Below, in pieces: positions 1-11,324 of a DNA stretch of 64,000 nucleotides; the first letter of the stretch is position 1, and each line of letters begins with the position of its first letter. The notes under the pieces were generated by a model. It had not been told where the DNA came from, ran no database searches, and saw nothing but the letters and a program-made list of their open reading frames with translations. The stretch lies in the NCBI GenBank assembly GCA_027257055.1, contig JAPVLO010000400.1:434001-498000 (forward strand), read 5' to 3'. This DNA comes from Cephalopachus bancanus (lineage: Eukaryota > Chordata > Mammalia > Primates > Tarsiidae). The position numbers were made by a program, and so were the translations under genes.

Positions 1-34
1 GCGACAAAGTGAAACTCTGACCAAAAAAAAAAAA
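1..34 (+). repeat. Alu 3' end (cut by window edge)
   Basis: The window opens inside the last bases of a SINE: a GCGACAAAGTGAAACTC stretch followed by an A-run, which is the 3' end of an Alu right arm read on the plus strand. The body lies outside the window. Confidence 0.7.
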
Positions 35-338
35 CCCCACCTGTTTTACAACTTATTCAGTGAAACAAGTACCTCTATCATTGGAGATTTCTCCAGGAAT
101 GTCCCATGAGAAAAGCAACCTTTGAGCTACTGTTATAACACCAGCCCCCTTGCATGGAAAGCTTCTATACATCTAGAAAATATGCACTAAAAATGACAGT
201 TGAATGAGCTCTCTCTATAAATGTTTAGATGGCCCATCAGGTAGCAGATGTGTACCTAAAGTTTCGATTATTTCCCAGGAATATGAGTTGACAAGCCATA
301 CACTGGCCAAAATCTGTGTTGGTAATTTAGAACAGTCA

Positions 339-388
<50 letters not shown>

Positions 389-396
389 ACACACAC
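339..396. repeat. (CA)n microsatellite
   Basis: About 29 CA units, with one CAT interruption near 383. It produces His/Thr-rich or Val/Cys-rich open frames on the two strands, which are artefacts of the repeat. Confidence 0.95.
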
Positions 397-655
397 ATAT
401 TTGGTGTGGATCATTCTCTCTCTTCCATGATGAGTTATGCAATGCAGAGCTTTTAACATTGGAAGGTTTAAGGACCCAGGAAGGGCCAGGTGTCCATCTA
501 GGCTCTCCAAGAGTCCATGCTTAATATTGAACTTGTATCCTCTTAAATACCCATTTTGATTCTCCAGTTTAGGTGATTAACACTATTCAGTAGATAGGTT
601 GTCACAGGTAATTTGACTTAGATCACAGAGTTCATTCAAATTGCATATCCAAACA

Positions 656-957
656 AATTTTTTTTTTGAGTTGAAGTCTCTCTCACTCTTGTCGCCCAGG
701 CTGGAGTGCAGTGGCACACTCACGGCCACCGCAGCCTTGACCTGCTGGGCTCAGGCAATCCTTCTGCCTTAGCCTTGCAAGTAGCTGGAACTACAGATGC
801 ATGCCACCGTGCCCGGTTAGTACTTTTTAAAATTTATTGTAGAGACGAGGTCTTGCTAAGTTGCCCAAGCTGGACTCAAACCTTTTGGCTGGAGCAATCC
901 TCTCACTTTCACCTCCCAAAGTGCTGGAATTACAGGCATGAGCCACCATGTCCAGTC
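656..957 (-). repeat. Alu element
   Basis: It begins on this strand with a T-run and GAGTTGAAGTCTC and ends near GAGCCACCATGTCCAG, so the element lies on the minus strand. Flanking AACAAATTT and AACAATTTT look like a diverged target duplication. More mutated than the young copies in this window. Confidence 0.85.
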
Positions 958-1171
958 AACAATTTTAATACTGGCTGATTTAGCATGAAAATCTGGCAAA
1001 GTATTTTCTTGATATTCAGTTTTTCTCCCACTTGGGTTAGCAGTTTTATAAACCAGTTAGTCTCTTCATTAGAGTTCTAGGGATTTTTACCCTGTCCAAA
1101 TGATATGATCCTAAAGTTATCAGAAACCTGTTTTTGTTTGTTTGTTTGTTTGCTTTGTTTTTAACAGTGCC

Positions 1172-1458
1172 TTTTTTTTTTTTTTTTTTTTTTAGTTGGA
1201 GTCTCACTCTGTCGCCCAGACTGGAGTGCAGTGGCCGCTCCCGCAGCCTCGGCCTGCTGGGCTCCGGCGATACTTCCGCCTCAGCCTTCCAAGTAGCTGG
1301 AATTACAGGTATGAGCCACCACGCCCGGCTGATTTTTTGATTTATTGTAGAGATGAGGTCTCGCTGCCCGGGTGGGTCTCGAACTCGTGGGCTCAGGCAA
1401 TTCACTCACCTCAGCCTCCCAAAGGCGCGGGATTACAGGCTGAGCCACCGAGCCCGGC
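1172..1458 (-). repeat. Alu element, young type
   Basis: Dimeric Alu with a 20-nt T-run and AGTTGGAGTCTCACTCTGTC. It ends in GAGCCCGGC. Target duplication ACAGTGC is seen at 1164-1170 and 1459-1465. The second arm lacks the two bases between GAGGTCTCG and CTGCCCGG that other copies carry as a longer linker. Confidence 0.9.
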
Positions 1459-1459
1459 A

Positions 1460-2289
1460 CAGTGCTTTTAATAGTCAAGGTCTTTTCCATCATTTTCATG
1501 AACCTCCTTGAAAACACAATATTCTAGGACTTTGCAGAGTTTTCAGAAACTGCATCCGAATTAAGCAATTAACTGTGGAAAAGACTTAAAATGGTCATAA
1601 AGACACAAATGACAAAGAAATTTGGTTATTTCTGTGGCCTATAATAATTTAACATAACTGTAATTATGAGTGATCAAATACCCAGGCATAAAAAAATTTT
1701 AGGAATCCCACATAATATTAGAACATATATTAATGAAATATCAATTAAAATATAACCTGAAGTTTAAACAGCATTTCTTATTTGACAATGCTTCCCGTGT
1801 AATTTAACATATCAAATAATCCTGTTTATCTCTCTTTTAAATGCTGCAGGGATCCTCTGTAACATCCTGAAGTTAGAGGTCAAAAAAAGACTTAATCTTG
1901 AAATTTGATTTTGGGAAGCCTGTCAAACATGTCAAAGGTTTAAAACACTTGGTCAAAGTAGGATCACGAGTCACTGTAAAGTAATACTCACTCATTTAGC
2001 CAAAGTGATAATTCAAAGATTTTAAAAAGCAAAAACCTTTACTCTGAGAGAAAGGAGACACCATTTTCTAAACAATCAAAAGACTTGAGAAAGATGGCAT
2101 ACGACAGAATCTCTCTGCTCTCTTCTCTTTTTATTTTTTGCAGTTGACCAAAAAGTAAGCAAAAATACTTTACCGTCACTCATTAATATTACATGGCATT
2201 TGTGTTCAAAAGAGAAAACCAAATTTTATCTTTCATATTGATGTGTAATCAACACTAAAGCTGATTTTGAGATAGGAGATAGGATAGAG
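1460..2289. other. unassigned AT-rich sequence
   Basis: AT-rich sequence with no convincing open frame, RNA gene or family that I recognise. Confidence 0.5.
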
Positions 2290-2895
2290 ACTGGCAGGCG
2301 AGCCTCAACAGGTAAGAAGCCAAGGGAAAAGGAGAGATGCCATAGACCTGTAATGTTCATCAACCTTTTGAGATAGAATATAAGCAAAACAGAAGCCATT
2401 AACTGAAATGTTAAATCAGCCTCCCAAGACAACATAAGTGACAGCCATTCCTGGAACAAGATAAGAAGGCCATAAAACTTACACCCCAGGTGTGGCACAT
2501 GCGCAGCACGGACTTCATTGAACTCCCTGTAACCCATCCATGCAAAAGAGCTAATTAAGACTAATGCATAGGGCCTGCGTCTCATAACTACAATTAAAAT
2601 TATGGAATGGCGGGCAGAGACATGCGTGGTATCCGGAAATGTTATCCTTCCCCGGAAAGTACATTTAGCCCCAGAAACGTTTATCAAAATGTTTTCTTTT
2701 TGCAAACTTTGCAAAAGCGAAGGATATACAAGCTGTTCTTGAGCTATTCCAACTTGGGTCCACTCCATCCTCTCTTAGGAGTGTAGTACCTCTGCCCTTT
2801 TGCTAAATAAACTAATCTTTGCTTTTACTCTGTGTTTCTCATCCAATTCTTTGTTCGCAGCACCAAGAACCCGGTCACCATCAACGGGTCTTCAA
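2290..2895 (+). repeat. ERV long terminal repeat (probably solo, class I-like)
   Basis: The 3' half has LTR architecture. AATAAA at about 2806 sits in TGCTAAATAAACTAATC. It is followed by a T-rich U5 and a GTTCGCAGCACCAAGAACCC tail, which is typical of gammaretrovirus-like (ERV1) LTRs. The 5' limit is uncertain and I found no clear target duplication. I see no internal region attached, so it is probably a solo LTR. A 180-codon antisense open frame across it shows no recognisable protein. Confidence 0.55.
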
Positions 2896-3384
2896 TCACC
2901 CTGCAACCATTTTAATAACACTTTATAAACAAATCCATTCAATCTCAGTCAGCTTTAGATAACACCAGAGTTCCATAAACTTTTGGTAATCATTTACAAA
3001 AATTTTAAAAATAATTTTCAACTTGTTATATTTTAGTTTGCCTATTTTTTATTCCTTTGATTTGAAACAACTTCAAATTAGACTGTTTAAACAAACACAC
3101 ATTTTCATGCCCTTACAACTTACCTCACCAAAAGCTTATCTTTCTGTTGTTATTTATTCTGTATAAAGAATTGCTTATTTTACATCTAGTAATTTCAATT
3201 AACTATAATTTTACTCAGTAACCCCAATCTCTAATAAAAACCAGAGGAAAGAATTTTGAACTATTTTGCATCGGTATTCATAGATAAAAACCATTTCATT
3301 GTTCTGTAGAAAGATATTTCTCCAAATTGTTATTTAATAGATCTAAATATATTTGGATTTTCTATACCACATAAAACTAAGATG
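2896..3384. other. unassigned AT-rich sequence
   Basis: Very AT-rich, no coding potential or repeat family I can name. Confidence 0.5.
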
Positions 3385-3700
3385 TGACCAGGTGTGGTGG
3401 CTCAAGCCTGTAATCCCAGCACTTTGGGAGGCTAAGGCAAGAGGATTGCCTGAGCTCAGGGGTTTGAGACCAACCTGGGCAACTTGGTGAGACCTCATCT
3501 CTACAAGAAATCAAAAAAATTAGTCGGGCGTGGTGGTGCACGCCTGTGGTCCCAGCTACTTGGAAGGCTGAAGCGAAAGGATAGCCTGAGCCCAGCAGGT
3601 CAAGGCTGCAGAGGCCATGAGTGTGCCACTGCACTCCTGCCTGGATGACAGACTGAGACTTCAACTCAAAAATAAATACATAAATAAATAGATAAATAAA
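3385..3700 (+). repeat. Alu element, older
   Basis: GGTGTGGTGGCTCAAGCCTG start and an A-rich tail of TAAATAAA units. Target duplication TAAGATG at 3378-3384 and 3701-3707. Confidence 0.9.
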
Positions 3701-4019
3701 TAAGATGAAAAAGTATAGAAACTTAAACTTATGCTTTACAATTAATGCTCTAATGTTTTAATTTACTTGCAAATGACTCAGATACTATATGATCATCTAT
3801 TATTTAATTTACTATATCATGACTTTAAGTTCTTAAATTACCGAAAGAGTTTTGACATTATGACACAGGTACCCTACATAATATCTACCCTGATCATCCT
3901 GGGTCCCAGGTCGCCATGTGGCACCCAAGATGGCTATAAAGAGCAGGGTCTGTCTTAGTCCTGAATTTACATACCAGGTGTAGAGATCAAAACAGATGAA
4001 GCTGTGAAGATGTCTGGAG

Positions 4020-4506
4020 CAGTGGTCCTCAACGTTTTTGGCATCGGGGACCAGTTTTGTGGAAGACAATTTTTCCACAGACTAAGGCGAGGGGTAAGGA
4101 AGGAAGGATGGTTTCAGGATGATTCAAGCACATTACATTTATTGTGCACCTCATTATTATTACATTGTATTATATAATGAAATAATTATACAACTTGCCA
4201 TAATACAGAATCAGTGAAAGCCCCGAGCTTGTTTTCCTGCAACTTAATGGTCCCACCTGTGGATGATGGACGATGGTGACACCAAAGTGTGTTGCTTATG
4301 TCCAGCCTACTCCATAATCTCATTTTGGTTGCTGTCACTGCAGAAAACTCAGTTTCATAAAGATAGGATGTTGGAAATGGAAGCAGGCTCTTCAGTGCTG
4401 ATCTGAGAGGAGGCTGAGCTCAGACAGTAATGCGAGCAATGAGAAATGGAGGATTGCTGTAAATACAGATGAAGCTTTGCTGACTTGCCCATCACTCACC
4501 TCCTGA
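4020..4506 (+). mobile_element. MER1-type hAT-Charlie nonautonomous DNA transposon
   Basis: It starts with the hAT-like end CAGTGGTCCTCAACGTTTTT and continues with the MER1 body: GGAAGACAATTTTTCCACAG, then TTATTGTGCACCTCATTATT. A later part, TGTAAATACAGATGAAGCTT, also matches that family as I recall it. The right inverted terminus is not present and the element fades after about 4506, so it is 3'-truncated and the 8-bp target duplication cannot be verified. It encodes no protein. Confidence 0.75.
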
Positions 4507-5899
4507 GGGACCTCTGATCTCAAGGATCCAGCTTCTCCCAGAACAGTCAGGAGGCAAGGCTGGGGAGGGAAGAAGGGGCCACACTGGGCTTGTTTCCTCG
4601 TAGCTGCTGGTCTAGGCACTGAACATGTCCACAGGCCTCACGGTAGCCACCTATCCAGACCCTAGAATCCAAAGGCTCAAAAAACAAAAAACTTAAGCCC
4701 ACAATCAACTCAAGCAAGTACTGACTTATATTTAACTGACAATTTTGAAGTCATTTCTGTTTTATCCACAACTTTAAAACTAACTGATGTACAAAATATT
4801 ATCACATATACATAACATATATAGACATACGAACATACACATACACAGAAGCAGATCGTACAGCTTTCATATAGGATTCTCACTTGCTGGCTTTTAAATG
4901 ACTTTTCTTTTCCCCATTCAGACTATTAACCTTCCAATACTTGTTTCATTGCCCTAGGCAAGGCAATCCTAAATTTGCATTTCTAAAGGGACAACTCTTG
5001 GGTGAAATAAGAAAATTTATATTTCAATAGCACAGAACTAAGACTGTAAACTTAAATATTATATCATCATTGACTCAACTCATGGGAAAATGTTGTAGTT
5101 TAAGGCCCAGTTAAACAATGTGGCACCTTAGTTAATTTTAAAGAAAGGTAAGAATTTCTAGTGATTCAACTTTCCTCTCAGAACAACCTTACAAATGGAA
5201 ATTTTCTTTATAGATGTAAATTTATTTGAGAATAGGGTTTCAAGACACCCAAACCGCAGAAGGTGTATTTTAGTTTGGGTTTTTTTTTATTTTGTCTTTC
5301 TAACTTATCTACTGGTTCTTAGCTAAAATGAGTTAAAGGTGAAACTCATTAAGGATTAGGGCAAAGAAAGCATTTTTCTATGCCTGAACTCAGCACGATT
5401 GAGCTGAAAAAGAAGCAAGCCTATTTTACCTGAGGGCCTACCTTTTATAAACACATTATCTAGGATAACTAACTTTCTTTTTACCTTTGGGAAAGGATAG
5501 TAGCTAAGCCAAAAGGTTAGCAGACTTAATTATTCTTATTAATTAGTCACTTAAGCTTTCTATTTGCCTTTTATAAAGAGTCTTTTAAAAAGCAATATAC
5601 ATATTAAAATCATTTTAGAAGCTTCTTCACACCAAGCCTCCCTGGACAAGACTATTTTGGAAGCTCTAATTTTCAAATGCGCTTAGAGTGCAGCACTGTT
5701 CATTTGGAACGTTCCATTAAATTACCTCTATAAGATTTCACCATTTCTATGAGCTTTTGCTGCTTTCAGGGCCTAATTCTTATACATGTAAGCATAGGCA
5801 TAGTCGGAAGGTGAAGTTCTCAGTTCTTCAGAAATTAAGGATCCTATTTTTTACCTTGAAACTTGGCTTCAACTCTCAGATTCCCTTGGTCAAATTAGC
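4507..5899. other. unassigned sequence
   Basis: No gene or clear repeat seen. Mostly AT-rich, with poly-T/A runs and several short open frames without family features. Confidence 0.45.
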
Positions 5900-6333
5900 C
5901 AGTGATTTTTTTCCCTAACCAAACTGCAAGAAAAAGAAACAAAGGGGATAGAACACAAAGATCTTTGCAAGTTTCTAAAAGCCCAAGTTTGCACCCCCTG
6001 CAGTTTTGCCATTACTGCTGGTTTCCGTCTGACCTAGTTGGACAGAAGGGGCATCTAATTGGATCCAAGTCAGTTAATTATCATATCCAGTCTGATCCTA
6101 AACCCAGTTCAGTTTCTGTCCCAACTTCTAGACCCAGTTTGGACCAGAAATTAGCGCAAACAAACTCCAGTAGCTCAAAACGCAAATATGTAGAGCTTCA
6201 GAATCTGAGAGAGAACGTGCCACTGATCCCCAGCTGCTGTGAGAAAGCCATAGACACGATGGACACATGGACACGGTGGGTACCCCGCTTGGTTGCTCCA
6301 GGATCCTGGAGGTCACTAGAAGTTCAACTTCGA
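5900..6333 (-). mobile_element. ERV internal (leader) remnant
   Basis: This stretch lies just inside the LTR at 6364-6749 and downstream of its primer binding site when read on the minus strand. It is therefore the untranslated leader and perhaps the start of the internal region of the provirus. I recognise no retroviral protein domain. The 158-codon plus-strand open frame here is antisense to the element and looks accidental. The far boundary is not visible. Confidence 0.45.
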
Positions 6334-6351
6334 ATCCCTCTTCTGACACCA
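6334..6351 (-). promoter_or_regulatory. retroviral primer binding site, tRNA-Leu type
   Basis: On the plus strand the bases read ATCCCTCTTCTGACACCA. This resembles the 3' end of a tRNA-Leu including CCA (known form ATCCCACTTCTGACA plus CCA) with one mismatch. On the minus strand it therefore forms an 18-nt primer binding site, 12 nt from the LTR end at 6364. Leucine priming is the namesake trait of HERV-L, although other groups also use it. Confidence 0.65.
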
Positions 6352-6363
6352 TCTGATAAAAAA

Positions 6364-6749
6364 TGTAAGACAAATTAAACTTAACAGAGTTTAATTAAGC
6401 AAAGAACTACTCACAAATCAGGCTACCTCTCAAACCAGAGTAGTCTCAGAGACTCCAGCACAGTCACGTGGAGGAAGAAGATTTATGGACAGTAACAGGA
6501 ACATGAGCTAGAGGAGAAGAAAGTGAGGACAGAAACAGACTGTTTACAGTTCAGCACTTGCCTTAATTAAACCCTGTTTGAATAGTCAACTGCCTTTGAT
6601 TGATCAAAACCCAGTGATTGGCACAAGAGTAGGTTAGTAGTTTACACATCCTGTTAGGTTATGGTTTACTATGTGAAAAGTGTGGAGAAACCTCTAGGTT
6701 GAATCCAAAATAAGCAAGAAAGCAGCTTTGGGCTAAACTTAATTTAACA
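6364..6749 (-). repeat. ERV 5' LTR (minus orientation)
   Basis: A 386-bp block bounded by TG (6364) and CA (6749), adjoining the primer binding site at the expected spacing. Read on the minus strand it is the 5' LTR of a proviral remnant. No second matching LTR was found at lower coordinates, so the provirus is truncated. Family name not assigned. Confidence 0.6.
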
Positions 6750-6769
6750 GTGTCCAGTTTATTTTCCAG

Positions 6770-7130
6770 ATTATCGTTAAAAGATAAGCTTTGGCACATT
6801 AAACTTTAGAGCTTGAGCAAACAGTGATTCCTAAATTGGAGAGCTCCTAACCAGAAGTGGTAGAGGGCAGCCACCTGAGGCAGTTGAAGGGAAAGCTTTT
6901 ATAGGACCAATGATGATGCAGAGCAAAGAAATGATCTGATTGGTTAAAGTTTAAGTGGTTGCCTTATTTGGACTATCCCAGTGGGATGTTCAAGGCAATA
7001 TAACGAAATGCTACTTGACTGTCTGTGATTCGCTGAGATTAGGTTTTGTTTCCTTTTAAATTTTGAGTTAGGTTTAGGTGTGCCTACTTGGGAAGCCAGG
7101 GCCTTATAGCCATCTTAGTAACAACCTTCC
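6770..7130 (-). repeat. possible second, related ERV LTR
   Basis: Sequence from CATTAAACTTTAGAGCTTGAGC onward resembles the opening of the neighbouring LTR (a GAGCAAA...AAATTGGAGAGCTCC pattern against AAGCAAA...AAATCAGGCTACCTC). It also contains an ATTGG box and a TTTTATAGG TATA-like stretch. It may be a related LTR or part of the same insertion. Ends not determined. Confidence 0.35.
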
Positions 7131-7471
7131 ATTTAACTATTTGAACACTATGATCAACTTGAATTCAGAGACCATCTCTAATTGATCTTTTTGGTCCCCA
7201 TTCCCACCCGCTCCAGTGCGGTGGAAAAACTCAGTGAAGAGTTTTTCACTTGAAAATGGTGAACTCTCAAATGTTTACTAAACCAAGTTGTGGAGGAGCA
7301 AAATTTATCTACTGTTTCATAAAATTTATGGCATTTTTTTTCTTTAGATGTATTCTTTTAAGTGAGGAGGAAGTCTGTGACAGAGTCATTATAACTGAGC
7401 AGTTTCTAGCTGAATTCACTTAAAACTTTCTTCTAAGTGTAGTTTTATACATATATATCTAAAGATATATA

Positions 7472-7706
7472 GGGTGCCAAAAAGATTTATACACACTGTA
7501 AGAGATGTAAACTGTGTATTACTTTTCGAAGTTGAGTTAAATTACAGTAGCAACGTGTAGTATGACGTTCACTCACCGTGCTTCTGTTATTTTCTTTGAC
7601 TGTCCTGCCTGCTGCATGGTGATGCTAGCATTTATTTGATTAACACCATCTTTTGAATGAACATCATGTTTAAAATGTGTATATATATATATATATTTGG
7701 CACTCC
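7472..7706. mobile_element. mariner/Tc1-like MITE
   Basis: A 235-bp unit whose ends are imperfect inverted repeats. The left end is GGGTGCCAAAAAGATTTATA and the right end, read backwards, is GGAGTGCCAAATATATATAT; both lead into ACAC..TTTAA-like sequence. The left flank is TATA, and a TA target is expected for mariner elements. The right inverted end has been expanded by a (TA)n run at 7679-7697. No transposase frame; nonautonomous. Confidence 0.5.
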
Positions 7707-7737
7707 CAAATATATATAATAATATATGAATTATTAA

Positions 7738-8718
7738 AGAGGAGTGCTGAGTTTAATTTATGTTGCACCCTGAGGAGTCTTGATAAAAAATAAAAGCCAA
7801 TATCTATCTAAGAATTGTTTTATACATATATGTATACACACACACACTTTTTAATGTGTGTGTGTGTATATAGATTAAGACAGAGTTATTAAAGATTTCT
7901 CAGACCTCATTGATTTTTATTTTCTTATTCTTAAACTTCATTTCTCTGCATTATTTTTCCATTACAATTAAGTTTTATCTGTAGTGTTAGGAAAATAGAC
8001 AAAATAATTAAAAATAGCAATACAATTATTTTAAAGTTAAAACTATAGCATAGTTTTTAATATTTGTGGCTGCACTCATATCTTGTTTGCTAGCTTCATT
8101 CTTGCCCTGTCTCAGGTCCTCCAGGGATAAACACCAGTTCTTTTCCTCTGCACTACTGTCTCTACTGCAATATTTATGAATTCATTACAACTGTCACAAA
8201 TCATCAAGGGCAATTGAAGGCAGTAATAGCTTCATCAAAATTTTTACTAGGATGAACTAGCTGCTAGTACATTCACCACCACAGATTTAACTTAAGAATG
8301 TTAACTTGCCAAACTGCTATCAACCACGAATAAGCAGTGTTGAAGAGATTATTGCTTAATTAATCTTTGTATTGTGCTAAATGAAGATGTTAAATGGGTT
8401 CACCCTTGAATTTGACTGTTCACAGAGAATGTGAATTCCCTAAAGGGCAAATGCAGACAGGTTTCCTATTAAAATGAGCCATCCAACCAAGAAGCTCTTT
8501 TAGTCATTTTGAAGTTAAAAGGCTGGTAGATAATTTCAAAATAACTTGATGACATTTCTAGTGGCTACATGTGAGACATTATTATCATCTCTCCTGAAGT
8601 TCTTTGCCGGTTCCTTTGGAAAAGAATCTTACATTACAATTCTTAAATAGACACTGGCTTTTATTTTCGATCAAGACTCCTCAGGGTGGAGCATAAATTA
8701 AACTTGTAGCACTTATCT
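7738..8718. mobile_element. 981-bp element with ~80-bp inverted ends flanked by TTAA
   Basis: The left arm 7739-7817 and the right arm 8637-8717 are inverted copies, about 86% identical by hand alignment. They share for example CACCCTGAGGAGTCTTGAT and AATAAAAGCCA. TTAA lies directly outside both ends (7734-7737 and 8719-8722). The interior of about 820 bp has no long open frame, so the unit is nonautonomous. A TTAA target is the hallmark of piggyBac-type transposition, but the outermost bases (AGA) are not the usual CCC, so the superfamily is uncertain. Confidence 0.5.
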
Positions 8719-8810
8719 TTAACAAGCAGACTTTGGAGGAAATGGGAAATCGCACATGCCTATAATATCATTGTTCAATCAAGAATCCAATATGTTAAAA
8801 AAAAAATTCA

Positions 8811-9122
8811 ACCTGGCAAGGTAGCTCAAGCCTGTAATCCCAGCACTTTGGGAGACCAAGGCAAGAGGATTGCCTGAGCCCGGGGGTTCGAGACCAGCCT
8901 GGGGAACTTGGTGAGACCTTGTCTCCACAATAAATTAAAAAAAAAAAATTAGCCAGGTGTGGTAGTGCACATATGTAGTTCCAGGTACTTGGAAGTCTGA
9001 GTGGAAGGATTGCCTGAGCCGAGCAGGTCGAGGCTGCGGTGACTGTGAGTATGCCACTGCACTCCAGCCTGGGTGACAGAGTGAGACTCCCACTCAAAAA
9101 TAGATAAATAAATAAGTAAATA
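8811..9122 (+). repeat. Alu element
   Basis: Dimeric Alu on the plus strand, AAGCCTGTAATCCCAGCAC near its start, GACTCCCACTCAAAAA at its end, and a TAAATAAATAAG tail. Moderately diverged. Confidence 0.9.
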
Positions 9123-9176
9123 ATGTCATCCAAAACGTTAATATAATTAAACCAGAGGAAGATCATGTTGGAAAGG

Positions 9177-9182
9177 GTGTGT

Positions 9183-9227
<45 letters not shown>

Positions 9228-9235
9228 GTGTGTGT
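9177..9235. repeat. (GT)n microsatellite
   Basis: About 28 GT units with one CT and one TT interruption. Confidence 0.95.
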
Positions 9236-10584
9236 AAGGGGGCTGTTTAAAGTTGGGGCATTCTGTTTACTTTTCAGTAGCCTTTTGGGGGGTTCATGGA
9301 GAAATCATGACCCAGACCTCAGTTGGTTATGGCTTGTACTGGCATTTCAAGGAGTCTGGTAACTAGTTAATCCCTAGTGTGTGGCCCAGGGCCTCTTTGC
9401 CATCTTTCTTTCCCCTGTGAAATGTGAAATAGACCAAATATTTACAAAAACACAAAAGTACTCTGTTGCTTGGGTGTATGTGAAGGGAAAGAGACTTTAT
9501 GATTCATTCCAGGAAAAGGAAGAGTGAGTTTTCTGCTCTCTGGGAAATGGAATCTCTATTTTCTTCCACTGGTTATGCAAGGTAAGAAAGAGATGCCTAT
9601 TTTTGTAGCAACTGATAATTGCTGGCCATTAACACCATTCTGTCTCCCACACTCACACTCCAAAAACTGGCTGTGTGAAAATTTATTTTTTTCCTCTTTA
9701 TCTTTCTGTGTGGGAAGAGAAAATTCCTCTGTTTATGATACACAGGATGAGTAGGAGGCATTTTCTTGTTCTTGAATGTGTTTTGTATACATAACTTCAA
9801 AGTTACTTCAATTATGAAAATGATTTTTCCTGCTGTTGGTGCATAATGTTGAGTAAGCCTTTTTGGTATTTTAACTGTGAGAACAGCTTAAATACTGAGA
9901 ATTGAAATGAACCTGCTGAGCAAAAGTAATAACTGACTTTAATGACTCTAACAACGGGTTCATAAAATACATTAAAAATATAAGTTTAAATAATGAACTT
10001 TCTGAAATCAAAGTACATACATATTTACATGGTAAATGAACTGGTTTAAGACTTATTCAGTTGGAAACAGTTTTAAACATTAAAAATTGTGACCTAAAAA
10101 CATCTATAGTGAATCAAAAATACTTCAACCTAATTATATTTTTATTTGAATGAAAATTCCAGATTCTCAGGGCTTTTTGGAAAACACTATAATATAATTT
10201 ATATAAAATATAATTTATTAGTTATTTCATAGCTCAGATATTATTGCCGTATATATGATGTATCTTGTCCTAAAGGCATAGCCTATCTAATACTTAGCAC
10301 TATGATATATTAAGATAGATTGAAGAACTGAAAATCATCTACTGGCATCAACTGGCTACATATGGATGTTATACTGTCACACATTCCTATTATTATAGTC
10401 ATTTTATATAATTCTCAGTATTTGGTTAACAGTGTTGAACTTTATCTGATTCTCACACTTTTATGTTCCAGAAATGTCTAACTACAAAGAACCACATTTC
10501 CCCATGTGACTTAGATGAGACTTGTGGACTTAAAACTTGTTTATCTGTGATGAGGCCAGACACAGAACTTCCAAACCCTTTTTC
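9236..10584. other. unassigned sequence
   Basis: No gene seen. AT-rich after 9800, without a family I can name. Confidence 0.45.
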
Positions 10585-10908
10585 TTAGTCCATTTAATGT
10601 TGCTATACCAGAATACTACAGACTGGATAATGTGTGATGAACAAAAATTTCTTTGACTCACAGTTCTGGAAGCTGGGAAGTCCAAAAACTTGGTACTAGC
10701 ATCTAGCAAGGGCCTTTGTGTTGCATCAACCCATTGCAGACAGTGGAAAGATGAGAGACGAGCGCAAACAAGAGAGGAAGGGGGCTGAACTCATTCTTTT
10801 TTTTTTTTTTAACAAGAATTCACTCCCTCAATAACTATCCCACTCTCTCAATAACAGCATTAATTCACTCATGAGGGCCAAGCCCTTGTGAGCAAATCAT
10901 GTCTTCAA

Positions 10909-11196
10909 GTCCGGGCTCGGTGGCTCAGCCTGTAATCCCGCGCCTTTGGGAGGCTGAGTGGATTGCCTGAGCCCACGGGTTCGAGACCCGCCTGGGCAGC
11001 GAGACCTCATCTCTACAATAAAAATAAAAAAATCAGCTGGGCGTGGTAACGCGCGCCTGTAATTCTGGCTACCCGGAAGGCTGAGGCGGAAGGATCGCCG
11101 GAGCCCAGCAGGTCGAGGCTGCGGTGGCCGGGAGCGGCCACTGCACTCCAGTCTGGACGACAAAGTGAGACTCCAACTCAAAAAAAAAAAAAAAAA
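10909..11196 (+). repeat. Alu element, young type
   Basis: Near-consensus copy of the window's dominant type (GGCTCGGTGGCTCAGCCTG, then GACTCCAACTC plus poly(A)), inserted in the MST LTR. Confidence 0.92.
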
Positions 11197-11204
11197 TCCC
11201 ACCT

Positions 11205-11261
11205 GCCACTGCACTCCAGTCTGGGTGACAGAGTGAGACTCCAACTCAAAAAAAAAAAAAA
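11205..11261 (+). repeat. duplicated Alu 3' tail
   Basis: The final 45 bases of an Alu plus poly(A), directly following the previous Alu and separated by TCCCACCT. The same TCCCACCT recurs at 11263-11270 in the host LTR. A local tandem duplication of Alu tail plus flank explains this better than a second insertion. Confidence 0.75.
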
Positions 11262-11324
11262 GTCCCACCTCTCAACCTTGTCGTATTGGGGATTAACTTT
11301 CTAACACATGAACTTTGGGGGAAC

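Noticed and set aside
2226..2768. 180-codon minus-strand open frame
   Set aside because: It is antisense to an ERV LTR and shows no recognisable protein features.
6329..6351. A tRNA-Leu gene, suggested by TTCGAATCCCTCTTCTGACACCA
   Set aside because: Only the tRNA 3' end including non-genomic CCA is present. There is no cloverleaf upstream, and the position next to an LTR end explains it as a primer binding site.
5902..6378. 158-codon plus-strand open frame
   Set aside because: It crosses the antisense primer binding site and leader of a minus-strand ERV; no domain seen.
9165..9362. Val/Cys-rich small protein
   Set aside because: It is translation of the (GT)n microsatellite.
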